Source of the DNA: an uncultured Bacteroidales bacterium
Lineage (GTDB): Bacteria; Bacteroidota; Bacteroidia; Bacteroidales; Bacteroidaceae
Length of the DNA stretch: 64,000 bases
Direction of reading: 5' to 3'
Assembly: GCA_902798425.1 (NCBI GenBank)
Contig: CADBWR010000010.1
Span: 18,108-82,107 of the forward strand
Every line of letters begins with the position of its first letter. The first letter of the stretch is position 1. The notes under the pieces were generated by a model. It searched no databases. It was not told the origin of the DNA and saw nothing but the letters and a program-made list of their open reading frames with translations. The position numbers were made by a program, and so were the translations under genes. Of the stretch, positions 37,556 through 46,352 are shown piece by piece.

Positions 37556-39913
37556 ATGAACAAAATCGTTAGAAAAGAGCAATTCTCTGAGAAGGTTTTT
37601 CTCTTCGAGATTGAAGCTCCACTGATTGCGAAGAGCCGCAAGGCAGGTAACTTCGTAATCGTTCGCGTAGGCAAGAAAGGTGAGCGCATGCCGCTAACCA
37701 TCGCTGGCGCAGACACCAACAAGGGCACCATCACACTGGTAGTGCAGATGGTAGGACTCTCATCTAAGAAACTCTGCGCCTTGAATGTAGGCGACTATGT
37801 GACGGACGTGGTTGGTCCCCTTGGCAATCCCACTAAGATAGAGAACTACGGAACAGTGGTATGTGCAGGTGGCGGACTGGGTGTAGCTCCTATGCTCCCC
37901 ATCATTCAGGCCCTCAAGGCTGCCGGCAACCGTGTACTCTCTGTAATGGCAGGTCGCTCAAAGGACCTGATTATCTTGGAAGACAAGGTACGCGAAAGTT
38001 CTGACGAGGTTATTATCATGACCGACGACGGCAGTTACGGCGAAAAAGGTGTAGTAACTGTTGGTATCGAGAAATTTGTCGAGCAAGAACATGTCGATAA
38101 AATCTTCGCCATAGGTCCTCCTATTATGATGAAGTTCTCTAACCTGACCGCCCAGAAGCATGGCATTCCTTGCGAGGTATCACTCAACACTATTATGGTG
38201 GATGGTACAGGTATGTGTGGTGCATGTCGACTCACCATTGGCGGTAAGACGAAGTTTGTCTGCATTGACGGTCCTGAATTCGATGGTGCATTGGTAGACT
38301 GGGACGAGATGTTCAAACGTATGGGTACATTCAAGCGCGAAGAGCAGGAAGAACTGGCTCACTATGAGGAGCACCTGGATAATGGCACCAGTACCGATAA
38401 TTCATCCGCTGAGAAAAGCACCGATATCGTCATGGATTCAGATCCTACCAACGATAGCATTGAAGTGCTTACCGATCGCGATGCAGAATGGCGTAAGGAA
38501 CTCCGTGCTTCAATGAAGCCCAAGGAGCGTACGGCCATTGAGCGCGTCAAGATGCCTGAGCTGGACCCTGTATATCGTGCCACGACTCGTACCGAGGAGG
38601 TCAACATCGGTTTGACCAAGGAGATGGCCATGACAGAAGCTAAACGCTGTCTCGACTGTGCTAAGCCCAGTTGTGTAGAGGGTTGTCCTGTCAACATCAA
38701 TATTCCTTCGTTCATCAAGAACATCGAGCGCGGCCAGTTCCTTGCTGCTGCCAAGGTACTGAAGAACACCTCTGCCCTGCCCGCTGTCTGTGGTCGTGTA
38801 TGTCCGCAAGAGAAGCAGTGCGAGAGCAAGTGTATCCACCTGAAGATGAATGAGCCCGCTGTAGCTATTGGCTATCTGGAGCGCTTCGCTGCTGACTTCG
38901 AGCGCGAAAGTGGCAATATCTCACTGCCTGAGATTGCTCCTGCCAACGGCATCAAGATTGCAGTCGTAGGTTCAGGTCCTGCTGGTCTTTCGTTTGCTGG
39001 CGACATGGTTAAGAAGGGCTATGATGTCTATGTCTTCGAGGCACTCCACGAGATAGGTGGCGTACTGAAGTATGGCATTCCTGAATTCCGCTTGCCAAAC
39101 AAGATTGTCGATGTAGAAATCGAGAACCTCGCCAAGATGGGTGTTCACTTCCAGACTGACGTCATCGTTGGTAAGACCATCAGCGTAGAGACACTGGAGA
39201 AGCAAGGCTTCAAAGGCATCTTCGTAGGTTCTGGCGCTGGTCTGCCCAACTTCATGAATATCCCAGGCGAAAACAGCATCAACATCATGTCAAGTAACGA
39301 GTATCTTACCCGTGTGAACCTGATGGATGCTGCCAACCCCAAGACGGATACGCCACTGAACCCCGCCAAGAGTGTTCTCGTAGTAGGTGGCGGTAACACT
39401 GCTATGGACTCTTGTCGTACAGCCAAGCGTCTGGGCGCTGATGTCACACTGGTTTATCGCCGTTCAGAGGTGGAGATGCCTGCGCGCCTGGAAGAGGTGA
39501 AACATGCCAAGGAAGAGGGCATCAAGTTCCTCACTCTGCATAATCCTATCGAATACATCGCTGACGAGAATGGTGCCGTAAAACAAGCCGTTCTACAAGT
39601 AATGGAGTTGGGCGAACCTGACGCATCAGGACGCCGCAGTCCTGTTCCTGTTGAAGGCAAGACGGTTATTCTCGATGTCGACCAGGTTATCGTTGCTGTT
39701 GGTGTATCTCCCAACCCGTTGGTTCCCAAGTCTATCGAAGGCTTGGAACTTGGACGAAAGAACACCATTGCCGTTTCCGAGGAGATGCAGTCCAGCCGCA
39801 AGGAGATCTTCGCAGGTGGCGACATTGTTCGCGGCGGTGCTACAGTAATCCTCGCTATGGGCGATGGTCGCCGTGCTGCCCAAAACATGGACGAATACCT
39901 TCAGAACAAATAG
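37556..39913 (+). CDS. Fused NfnA/NfnB-like flavoprotein (DHOD-B-type FAD/NAD subunit + GltD-like subunit)
   Basis: 785-aa fusion. Residues 1 to about 265 are a ferredoxin-reductase-type FAD/NAD module with a [2Fe-2S] Cys set (CEVS, CGAC at about 220, FVCIDGPEF). After an acidic, Ser/Thr-rich linker (about 280-330), a GltD-like unit begins with two 4Fe-4S Cys clusters (CLDCAKPSCVEGCP and CGRVCPQEKQCESKC), then GSGPAGLSFA and VGGGNTAMDSCRTA for FAD and NADPH. This is the NADH-dependent reduced ferredoxin:NADP+ oxidoreductase layout, here in one chain as is common in Bacteroidota. It balances NADH, NADPH and ferredoxin. Confidence 0.93.
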   Translation: MNKIVRKEQFSEKVFLFEIEAPLIAKSRKAGNFVIVRVGKKGERMPLTIAGADTNKGTITLVVQMVGLSSKKLCALNVGDYVTDVVGPLGNPTKIENYGTVVCAGGGLGVAPMLPIIQALKAAGNRVLSVMAGRSKDLIILEDKVRESSDEVIIMTDDGSYGEKGVVTVGIEKFVEQEHVDKIFAIGPPIMMKFSNLTAQKHGIPCEVSLNTIMVDGTGMCGACRLTIGGKTKFVCIDGPEFDGALVDWDEMFKRMGTFKREEQEELAHYEEHLDNGTSTDNSSAEKSTDIVMDSDPTNDSIEVLTDRDAEWRKELRASMKPKERTAIERVKMPELDPVYRATTRTEEVNIGLTKEMAMTEAKRCLDCAKPSCVEGCPVNINIPSFIKNIERGQFLAAAKVLKNTSALPAVCGRVCPQEKQCESKCIHLKMNEPAVAIGYLERFAADFERESGNISLPEIAPANGIKIAVVGSGPAGLSFAGDMVKKGYDVYVFEALHEIGGVLKYGIPEFRLPNKIVDVEIENLAKMGVHFQTDVIVGKTISVETLEKQGFKGIFVGSGAGLPNFMNIPGENSINIMSSNEYLTRVNLMDAANPKTDTPLNPAKSVLVVGGGNTAMDSCRTAKRLGADVTLVYRRSEVEMPARLEEVKHAKEEGIKFLTLHNPIEYIADENGAVKQAVLQVMELGEPDASGRRSPVPVEGKTVILDVDQVIVAVGVSPNPLVPKSIEGLELGRKNTIAVSEEMQSSRKEIFAGGDIVRGGATVILAMGDGRRAAQNMDEYLQNK

Positions 39914-39917
39914 TGCG

Positions 39918-39937
39918 CTTTGCGGTTTCCCGCAAAG
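39918..39937 (+). promoter_or_regulatory. Perfect hairpin before the DUF486 gene
   Basis: CTTTGCGG pairs with CCGCAAAG around TTTC, directly after the fusion gene stop and 8 bp before the next start. It has no T-run, only A-rich sequence on its 3' side, so it is not a typical plus-strand terminator; it could protect mRNA ends or limit read-through. Confidence 0.5.
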
Positions 39938-39945
39938 AAAAAATT

Positions 39946-40317
39946 ATGAACGGACTTTATACCATCATACTGCTCATACTAAGCAACGTTTTCATGACGT
40001 TGGCTTGGTATGGGCATTTAAAGTTGCAAGAGAATGGCGTCAGCAATCATTGGCCACTGATTGGCGTCATCGTTTTCTCATGGGGCATCGCCTTCTTTGA
40101 ATACTGCTGTCAGGTACCTGCCAACAGACTGGGCTTTGTAGAGAATGGAGGGCCATTCAACCTTATTCAGCTGAAGGTCATTCAGGAGTGCATCTCGCTG
40201 GCAGTATTCTGTATCATTGCTAACATTATGTTTCAGGGTACCCACCTGCACTGGAACCACATATTGGCATTCTTCCTCATCATCTGTGCCGTCTATCTTG
40301 TGTTTATGGACAAATGA
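39946..40317 (+). CDS. DUF486 small membrane protein
   Basis: 123-aa protein with four hydrophobic segments. The segment ISNVFMTLAWYGHLK and FFEYCCQVPANRLG are typical of DUF486, a drug/metabolite-transporter-like family of unknown function. The ATG at 39,946 is preferred over an in-frame GTG 11 codons upstream, which falls in the hairpin. Confidence 0.87.
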   Translation: MNGLYTIILLILSNVFMTLAWYGHLKLQENGVSNHWPLIGVIVFSWGIAFFEYCCQVPANRLGFVENGGPFNLIQLKVIQECISLAVFCIIANIMFQGTHLHWNHILAFFLIICAVYLVFMDK

Positions 40318-40330
40318 CAAAGCAGCGAGT

Positions 40331-40357
40331 GCAAAGCCAAGTTTGCTTGGACTTTGC
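40331..40357 (+). promoter_or_regulatory. Hairpin between the DUF486 and TtcA-like genes
   Basis: GCAAAGCCAAG pairs with CTTGGCTTTGC-like CTTGGACTTTGC (one bulged A) around TTTG. No T-run follows, so it is not a standard terminator. Confidence 0.5.
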
Positions 40358-40386
40358 CGAGTCGTGCTAGAATTCGATGAAATCAA

Positions 40387-41103
40387 ATGAAGCTCAACGA
40401 ACGTCTTTGGAAGACATTCAACAAAGCGCTGGGACAATATCAGCTCATTGACGAGGATGACAAAATCCTCGTCGGTTTGTCTGGTGGCAAGGATTCACTC
40501 TGTCTACTGGAATTCTTAGCACGCCGTTCCAAGATTCGTGTTCCCCACTTCAACATCGAAGCCTTACATGTCCGCATGGAGAATGTGCACTACGAGACGG
40601 ACACCAGCTACCTCCAGCAGTTCTGCGACAACCTCGGAGTGCCCCTACACATTGTTACTACCAGCTTCGATATTCATTCTTCACTGAGAAAAAAGCCCGC
40701 CTGTTTTCTCTGCTCATGGCAGCGGCGCAAGCAACTCTTCAATGTCGCACAAGAGCTGGGCTGTACAAAGATAGCCCTGGGGCACCATCAAGACGACATC
40801 ATCCAAACAGCCCTAATGAACCTCACCTTCCAGGGACAGTTCTCAACGATGCCCGCCAAACTGAAAATGAAGAAGATGCCTCTGACTATCATTCGTCCCC
40901 TATGTCTCTGCCAAGAAGCTGACATCCTTCAATATGCCGAACAACAGCATTACGCTAAGCAGATAGCTCAATGCCCCTACGAGAAAGCTACTAACCGTAC
41001 GGCAGCTCAGCAACTTTTCCAACAGATGCAGCAACTGAACAAAGAAGCACGCTACTCACTTTGGCACGCCTTAGAACAGGCAAAAGCACTGACAGAATAT
41101 TAA
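40387..41103 (+). CDS. TtcA/TilS-type tRNA thiolation or modification ATPase
   Basis: 238-aa PP-loop ATPase with SGGKDSLCLLEFL near residue 33. The paired cysteines in ACFLCSWQRRK near 103 and the His in GHHQDDIIQT match TtcA-like enzymes that thiolate C32 of tRNA through an Fe-S cluster; a later Cys in QCPYEK may be the third ligand. It is shorter than E. coli TtcA (311 aa). Substrate not certain. Confidence 0.84.
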   Translation: MKLNERLWKTFNKALGQYQLIDEDDKILVGLSGGKDSLCLLEFLARRSKIRVPHFNIEALHVRMENVHYETDTSYLQQFCDNLGVPLHIVTTSFDIHSSLRKKPACFLCSWQRRKQLFNVAQELGCTKIALGHHQDDIIQTALMNLTFQGQFSTMPAKLKMKKMPLTIIRPLCLCQEADILQYAEQQHYAKQIAQCPYEKATNRTAAQQLFQQMQQLNKEARYSLWHALEQAKALTEY

Positions 41104-41152
41104 ATATCCTTAATTGTAAACGGCAGTTTGCTGTTTGTTTAAGTTTATTTCG

Positions 41153-41160
41153 TATCTTTG
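41153..41160 (+). promoter_or_regulatory. Promoter -7 element of the PD40-type gene
   Basis: TATCTTTG 26 bp before the start at 41,187, preceded by an imperfect hairpin (AAACGGCA/TGCTGTTT, 41,118-41,136) that could end the upstream transcript. Confidence 0.6.
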
Positions 41161-41186
41161 CCTAAATAAGAAACAATTTGATGTAG

Positions 41187-42365
41187 ATGAATATACGACT
41201 GATAATAGTCCTCTTTATCTTGCTACTGACGATTCCCGCACAAGGACAGCGTAAGCGTGGAAAGAAGGTACAGCGCGTTCAGAAAATTTCTCCTGAAGAG
41301 CAGATGCGCTTGGAGAAGTTGGAGCGTATGAAGTCTGCCATGCAGAAGGTGATGTTTATTGATAGTATCGTTGTTGACAAAAAGGATTTCCTACAATACT
41401 ACCATCTCAGTCCTGAGACGGGCTCCATCAGTGATGGCGATGACTTTTTCCACATCAAGGAGAACGACGACTGTTTTGTTTATCTCAACGAGATAGGCAA
41501 CAAGTGCTACTATTCACAGCAAGAGACCGACTCCACCAGTAACCTCTATTATCGCGAGGCTATTGACATGAAGTGGTCGCAACCCACTCTACTGGCAGGC
41601 ATCAATGACGAACAGCATTTCCGCAAAGTCAACTATCCCTACATGATGGGGGACGGCACTACGTTCTATTTTGCTGCCGAAGGAGACCCAGATGGATTAG
41701 GGGGATACGATATCTACATGACAACCTACGACGAAGAAGAGAACCGCTTCCTTCATCCCGTCAACATTGGATTGCCCTTCAATTCCGAGGCCAACGACTA
41801 CCTTTACGTTATTGACGAATATGCTAATCTCGGATGGTTTGCCACAGACCGCAATCAAGAGGAAGACAAGGTTTGCATCTATGTTTTCGTACCCTCTGAG
41901 CAACGCGTAACCTACAGTGCCGAAGACTATACTCCCGAGGAACTCAACAATTTTGCCCAAATCAACAGCATCTCCGACACATGGGACGATGAAGAGGTTT
42001 ATAGCCTTGCCATCCATCGACTTGAGGAAGTCAGAAAACAGCAGAAGCCCAAAGACGAGATTGACGACATCGACTTTGTCATAAACGATGATATCACCTA
42101 CCATCAGGTGTCCGAATTCAAACAGCCTGAGAATCTGCTACGCTTCCAACAGCTCACCACACTTAAAAATCGACAGACCATGCTCAAGCAGATGCTCGAC
42201 AAGACACGCGAGATATACGCTGTTGCCAATGCCGCGGCACGAGAACAGATGGCTGACGATATTCTCGCTGGTGAACAGGAAATCTTGACGCTTCACCACG
42301 AGACACACAAATTAGAAAAGGCTATCAGAAATGCCGAAAACTCATTTCTAACTAAAAAACAATAA
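41187..42365 (+). CDS. Exported PD40/WD40-like repeat protein
   Basis: 392-aa protein with signal peptide (ending TIPAQGQ) and a basic stretch just after it (RKRGKKVQR). The middle has PD40-type beta-propeller segments, for example GDPDGLGGYDIYMTTYD and GLPFNSEANDYLYVID, as seen in OmpA-linked envelope proteins of Bacteroidota. The C-terminal 90 residues form a coiled coil (DKTREIYAVANAAAREQM). It ends 4 bp before the phosphorylase gene. Function unknown; an envelope scaffold is plausible. Confidence 0.72.
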   Translation: MNIRLIIVLFILLLTIPAQGQRKRGKKVQRVQKISPEEQMRLEKLERMKSAMQKVMFIDSIVVDKKDFLQYYHLSPETGSISDGDDFFHIKENDDCFVYLNEIGNKCYYSQQETDSTSNLYYREAIDMKWSQPTLLAGINDEQHFRKVNYPYMMGDGTTFYFAAEGDPDGLGGYDIYMTTYDEEENRFLHPVNIGLPFNSEANDYLYVIDEYANLGWFATDRNQEEDKVCIYVFVPSEQRVTYSAEDYTPEELNNFAQINSISDTWDDEEVYSLAIHRLEEVRKQQKPKDEIDDIDFVINDDITYHQVSEFKQPENLLRFQQLTTLKNRQTMLKQMLDKTREIYAVANAAAREQMADDILAGEQEILTLHHETHKLEKAIRNAENSFLTKKQ

Positions 42366-42369
42366 TACT

Positions 42370-43245
42370 ATGGCAAAAAAACATTTTCCTGAATCAGAGC
42401 TCATCATCAATGGTGACGGCTCTTGCTTTCACCTTCACTTGAAACCTGAGTTTCTGGCTGATAAAGTAATACTTGTTGGTGACCCAGCACGCGTAAATAC
42501 CGTTGCCGCTCACTTTGACAGCATTGAACACGAAGTGTCTTCTCGCGAATTCCACACCATAACGGGTATGTACAAAGGCAAGCGCATCACTTGTCAGTCC
42601 CATGGTATTGGTTGCGACAATATTGACATCGTGGTCAACGAACTGGACACGCTGGCCAACATCGACTACAATACCCGCGAAGAGAAAGACGAACACCGGA
42701 CACTGACGATGGTGCGCATCGGCACCTGTGGAGGACTGCAGCCATTCACACCGACAGGTTCCTTCATCGCTTCTGTCAAGAGCATCGGCTTCGACGGACT
42801 TCTCAACTACTATGCCGGACGCAACGAAGTTTGCGACCTGAAATTGGAAGAAGCCTTCAAGAAGCACATGCAGTGGGATCCCATCAAGGGGGCACCATAT
42901 GTAGCTGTTGCCAATCAGGAACTCATCAACCGCATTGCTGCCGACGACATGGTGAAAGGTTATACGATTGCGTGCGGTGGTTTCTATGGTCCCCAGGGCC
43001 GACAGCTCCGCGCTCCTATCAGTGATCCTGACCAGAACAAGAAGATTGAGTCTTTCGAATATGAAGGCATGAAGATTTGCAACTTCGAAATGGAGTCTTC
43101 TGCTCTCGCCGGTCTCGCAGCACTCCTGGGACACAACGCCATGACGTGCTGTATGGTTATCGCCAACCGCTATGCCCAGAAGATGAACACCGACTACAAG
43201 AGTTCCATCGACACCATTATCCAAAAAGTTCTCGACCGCATCTAA
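42370..43245 (+). CDS. Nucleoside phosphorylase (uridine phosphorylase-like)
   Basis: 291-aa enzyme that splits nucleosides with phosphate. Residues ILVGDPARVNTVAAHFD, the phosphate-binding VRIGTCGGLQP and FEMESSALAGLAALLGH are family I nucleoside phosphorylase signatures, closest to uridine phosphorylase. It follows the PD40 gene by 4 bp and precedes mnmE by 33 bp. Confidence 0.92.
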   Translation: MAKKHFPESELIINGDGSCFHLHLKPEFLADKVILVGDPARVNTVAAHFDSIEHEVSSREFHTITGMYKGKRITCQSHGIGCDNIDIVVNELDTLANIDYNTREEKDEHRTLTMVRIGTCGGLQPFTPTGSFIASVKSIGFDGLLNYYAGRNEVCDLKLEEAFKKHMQWDPIKGAPYVAVANQELINRIAADDMVKGYTIACGGFYGPQGRQLRAPISDPDQNKKIESFEYEGMKICNFEMESSALAGLAALLGHNAMTCCMVIANRYAQKMNTDYKSSIDTIIQKVLDRI

Positions 43246-43278
43246 ATTCCGCATGTTGCGACACTTTCGCAACCTAAA

Positions 43279-44667
43279 ATGATGAACGATACAATTTGTG
43301 CTTTAGCCACCGCCCCAGGTGGCGCATTAGGAATTATCAGAATCTCAGGAGCTCAGTCTCTTGAGATTCTTTCTCACATCTTCACCAAAAACCTCTCCGA
43401 CGCTAAGGCCAACACCATCCACTTTGGCCACATCATCGAGCGTAAAAACCATAGTGGCAATGTCGAGCATGTGGCGATTCCGTCGCCACAAACAATCGAC
43501 GAGGTGCTGGTCTCCGTCTTCCGCGCTCCCCGCAGCTATACGGGCGAGGACAGTGCGGAAATCTCGTGTCACGGCTCGCGTTATATTTTAAATAAGATTT
43601 TGGAGCTGCTCGTACACAACGGTTGTCGAATGGCCCAGCCGGGCGAGTTCACCAAGCGTTCCTTCCTCAACGGCAAACTCGACCTATCACAGGCAGAAGC
43701 CGTTGCCGACCTTATCGCATCGTCCAACAAGGCTACGCATCAGCTGGCCATGAGTCAGCTAAGAGGTAGCGTGAGCAGCGAACTGGCACAGTTGCGCGAC
43801 CAACTGCTTCACCTTACCAGTCTGTTGGAACTGGAACTTGACTTCTCCGACCACGAAGACCTTGAGTTTGCAGACCGCACGGAACTGAATACTATTGCAA
43901 AAAGTATTGACAAACAAGTAACCCGTCTTGCTCAATCTTTTGAAACAGGACAGGCTATCAAGCAAGGCATACCCGTAGCTATTGTCGGCAAGACCAACGT
44001 CGGCAAGTCCACCCTTCTCAACCGCCTGTTGAAAGATGACCGTGCCATCGTCTCTGACGTTCATGGCACTACACGCGACACCATCGAAGACACCATCGAC
44101 ATCAATGGAGTTACCTTCCGTTTCATTGACACTGCGGGCATCCGCCAGACGACAGATCAGGTCGAAAAGATAGGTATCGAGCGCACCTATTCAGCCATCG
44201 ACAAAGCTCGCATTGTGCTTTGGGTCATCGACCAGAAACCATCCACAAAAGAATTTGACGATATCTTAGAACGTACTGAGAATAAAAAACTTATCGTTGT
44301 AAGAAACAAGATAGACACAGCAGAAAACAGCCATTTTGCATTAGTTAAAATTCCTTTAATTGAAATATCTGCCAAGCAGGGTACCAACCTCGCCCAACTG
44401 GAACAGACAATCTACGAAGCCGCCGGCATCCCCACCCTCAGCGACACCGATGTCATCATTACCAATGCCCGCCATTACGACGCACTGGTTCGTGCTCGTC
44501 AGTCCCTTTCGCGCGTTCTCGACGGTTTGCGTTTAGGTCTCAGCGGAGACCTATTGAGCGAAGATCTCCGCGAAGTCCTTAACATCCTCTCCGAAATCAC
44601 TGGTGGACAGATCACAACACACGAAGTCTTAGGAAATATCTTTAAAAACTTCTGCGTGGGAAAGTAA
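43279..44667 (+). CDS. mnmE: tRNA modification GTPase MnmE, with 3' end rebuilt by an integrated element
   Basis: 462-aa GTPase that with MnmG makes 5-carboxymethylaminomethyl-uridine at tRNA wobble position 34. N-terminal folate-binding domain, then helical region, then the G domain with GKTNVGKST near residue 237 and DTAG near 283; the C-terminus is FCVGK, whose Cys and final Gly-Lys are the conserved catalytic tail. The last codons lie in the attL of the mobile element: from about 44,653 on the bases come from the element or are shared with it, and a similar TTT TGC GTG GGA AAA TGA is found at 61,144-61,161. The gene product is intact. Confidence 0.96.
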   Translation: MMNDTICALATAPGGALGIIRISGAQSLEILSHIFTKNLSDAKANTIHFGHIIERKNHSGNVEHVAIPSPQTIDEVLVSVFRAPRSYTGEDSAEISCHGSRYILNKILELLVHNGCRMAQPGEFTKRSFLNGKLDLSQAEAVADLIASSNKATHQLAMSQLRGSVSSELAQLRDQLLHLTSLLELELDFSDHEDLEFADRTELNTIAKSIDKQVTRLAQSFETGQAIKQGIPVAIVGKTNVGKSTLLNRLLKDDRAIVSDVHGTTRDTIEDTIDINGVTFRFIDTAGIRQTTDQVEKIGIERTYSAIDKARIVLWVIDQKPSTKEFDDILERTENKKLIVVRNKIDTAENSHFALVKIPLIEISAKQGTNLAQLEQTIYEAAGIPTLSDTDVIITNARHYDALVRARQSLSRVLDGLRLGLSGDLLSEDLREVLNILSEITGGQITTHEVLGNIFKNFCVGK

Positions 44668-44670
44668 AGC
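44650..44670 (+). other. attL candidate in the mnmE 3' end
   Basis: TTCTGCGTGGGAAAGTAAAGC matches the right-end site at 61,144-61,164 at 18 of 21 positions, with an 11-bp identical core TGCGTGGGAAA (44,653-44,663); all three differences are transitions. In the left copy the bases encode FCVGK and the stop TAA. Confidence 0.88.
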
Positions 44671-44803
44671 TGTATTTTTAAGCTGAAAAGAAAAGCCAAA
44701 AATAAGCAAAGAAAGAGAAAGAAAAGGTACTATTTTACAGGTATTTACGCTTTAAGTGTTAAATTTTCGTTTGTTTTCTCACTTTTCTTTTGTTTTATTC
44801 TTT

Positions 44804-44814
44804 TTTGTTACTTT
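44804..44814 (+). promoter_or_regulatory. Possible integrase arm site, left end
   Basis: TTTGTTACTTT, identical to the string at 61,074-61,084 near the right end. Confidence 0.45.
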
Positions 44815-44821
44815 TTTGTTG

Positions 44822-44855
44822 TACCTTTGTGACTTGAAAGCGGAAAAGTCACAAA
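44822..44855 (+). promoter_or_regulatory. Integrase promoter with overlapping inverted repeat
   Basis: The -7 box TACCTTTG (44,822-44,829) is overlapped by a perfect 10-bp inverted repeat, TTTGTGACTT at 44,826-44,835 and AAGTCACAAA at 44,846-44,855, with a 10-bp spacer. A protein bound here would block the promoter; in RNA the repeat would form a hairpin 16 nt before the integrase start. Confidence 0.65.
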
Positions 44856-44871
44856 ATTGTGTTACTCAAAT

Positions 44872-46053
44872 ATGGCAAAGGAGATGAAAAGTAAGATTGG
44901 CAAATCAAAGAAAGAACCTGTAAGGCTCAGAGAGAGAGTTTTAAAGGATGGCAGCATCAGTCTGTATCTTGACATATACAGGGATGGTAAGAGGGAATAT
45001 GAGTTTCTAAAACTTTACCTGGTAAAAGCCACCACCCCTATTGAGAAAGAGCAGAACAGGCAAACGCTGGCAACTGCCCAGGCGATCAAAGCAAAAAGGC
45101 AGATAGAGATCCAGAACGGTGAATATGGCTTTACTAAGCAATTCAAAATTGACACTCCTTTCCTCTCCTATTACAGAAAGATGTGTGAGGAGCGACATGG
45201 TAGCCAGGACAGCAACGGCAACTGGGGCAATTGGCACAGCTGCTTAAAACACCTGGAAAGATATTGTGACGAAAAAACAACATTTAAGGATATTGATGCC
45301 GACTGGATCGAGGGCTTTAAAGATTACCTGGAGAATGTAGAAAAGGATGCCTACAAAAGATCAAGAGCTAAAGGATCTGTGACTTTTACCCCACTATCCC
45401 AAAATTCAAAAGTATCATATTTCAATAAGCTCAGAGCTTGCATAAACCAGGCTTTTGAGGATCGGATCATACCAACCAACCCCATGAGAGGTGTTGAGGG
45501 ATTCAAGCAAGAGGAAACGGAAAGAGCATACCTAACCCTGGAGGAGGTGAAGAAACTGGCAGCAACTCCATGCAAGTACCAATACTTGAAAGATGCCTTT
45601 CTTTTCTCATGCCTGACAGGATTACGAAAGAGTGACATTGAAAGGCTAACCTGGGGAGAGGTACAAACTTTCGGGGAGTTTACCAGAATAGTATTCAAGC
45701 AAAAGAAAACCAAAGGCCAGGAGTACCTGGACATATCACACCAGGCAGAGCAATACATGGGACAGAGAGGCAATGACAATGATAAAGTATTCCCTGATTT
45801 CAAGTATAGTGCCTGGACGCTGCTGGAGTTGCGTAGATGGGTGCTGGCTGCTGGGATCACAAAGGATATAACTTTCCATGCTGGCAGACATACCTTTGCT
45901 GTCGTTATGCTGGATCTGGGTGCTGACATATTCACAGTATCAAAGCTGTTAGGGCACAGGGAGATTGCTACAACCCAGATCTATGCAAAGATCCTGGATA
46001 AGAACAAACAAAAGGCTGTGAGCCTTATTCCTGACATAACAATTAACGAGTAA
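44872..46053 (+). CDS. int: Tyrosine recombinase (site-specific integrase)
   Basis: 393 aa from the ATG at 44,872; a TTG 15 bp upstream is in the inverted repeat and is less likely. Layout as in Bacteroidota phage and ICE integrases: N-terminal arm-binding domain, SAM-like core (about 100-200), catalytic domain (about 215-390). The active-site residues are visible: Arg in TGLRKSDIERL near 251, Lys in FKQKKTKG, HxxR in HAGRH (about 337-340), His in LGHRE and the nucleophile Tyr in QIYAKI near 371. It reads away from attL and should integrate the element at the mnmE end. Confidence 0.95.
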   Translation: MAKEMKSKIGKSKKEPVRLRERVLKDGSISLYLDIYRDGKREYEFLKLYLVKATTPIEKEQNRQTLATAQAIKAKRQIEIQNGEYGFTKQFKIDTPFLSYYRKMCEERHGSQDSNGNWGNWHSCLKHLERYCDEKTTFKDIDADWIEGFKDYLENVEKDAYKRSRAKGSVTFTPLSQNSKVSYFNKLRACINQAFEDRIIPTNPMRGVEGFKQEETERAYLTLEEVKKLAATPCKYQYLKDAFLFSCLTGLRKSDIERLTWGEVQTFGEFTRIVFKQKKTKGQEYLDISHQAEQYMGQRGNDNDKVFPDFKYSAWTLLELRRWVLAAGITKDITFHAGRHTFAVVMLDLGADIFTVSKLLGHREIATTQIYAKILDKNKQKAVSLIPDITINE

Positions 46054-46068
46054 CAAAAAGTAACAACT

Positions 46069-46332
46069 ATGGGAAAGATCAGAAAGTACATTTGCCAGGA
46101 TTGCGGTAACACCTGGGAAAGGATGGAGGGAATTGGTATGCTTTCTATCATCTATCACTGTGATAAGTGTGGAGATCAGAAAATGGTTGAGGCTACCAGT
46201 GATTATAAGGAGGAACTGGGCAACTGTCAGTGTGGAGGCACATACAAGCTGGAAACAATGGCTGCAAAATGCCCTGAATGCAACAGTATGAACACATCCC
46301 CAGAGGATGATGTTGTAGCACTGTGGGACTAA
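46069..46332 (+). CDS. Small zinc-ribbon protein
   Basis: 87-aa protein with four cysteine pairs or near-pairs: CQDC near 9, CDKC near 31, CQCGG near 53 and CPEC near 68, fitting two zinc ribbons. No further domain. It starts 15 bp after the integrase stop, in a spacer that itself contains a TTGTTAC-type repeat on the minus strand (GTAACAAAAAGTAACAAC). Function unknown; DNA or RNA binding is possible. Confidence 0.78.
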   Translation: MGKIRKYICQDCGNTWERMEGIGMLSIIYHCDKCGDQKMVEATSDYKEELGNCQCGGTYKLETMAAKCPECNSMNTSPEDDVVALWD

Positions 46333-46352
46333 CAACAAAAATACCAGTCAAT

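Noticed and set aside
42394-43272. Minus-strand ORF of 292 aa opposite the nucleoside phosphorylase gene
   Set aside because: It is a shadow of a well-supported gene; the protein has no family features and the plus frame shows clear enzyme motifs.
44668-44871. Short ORFs between mnmE and the integrase
   Set aside because: The stretch is A/T- and T-rich, carries the promoter, inverted repeat and arm-like site, and no frame has a usable start.
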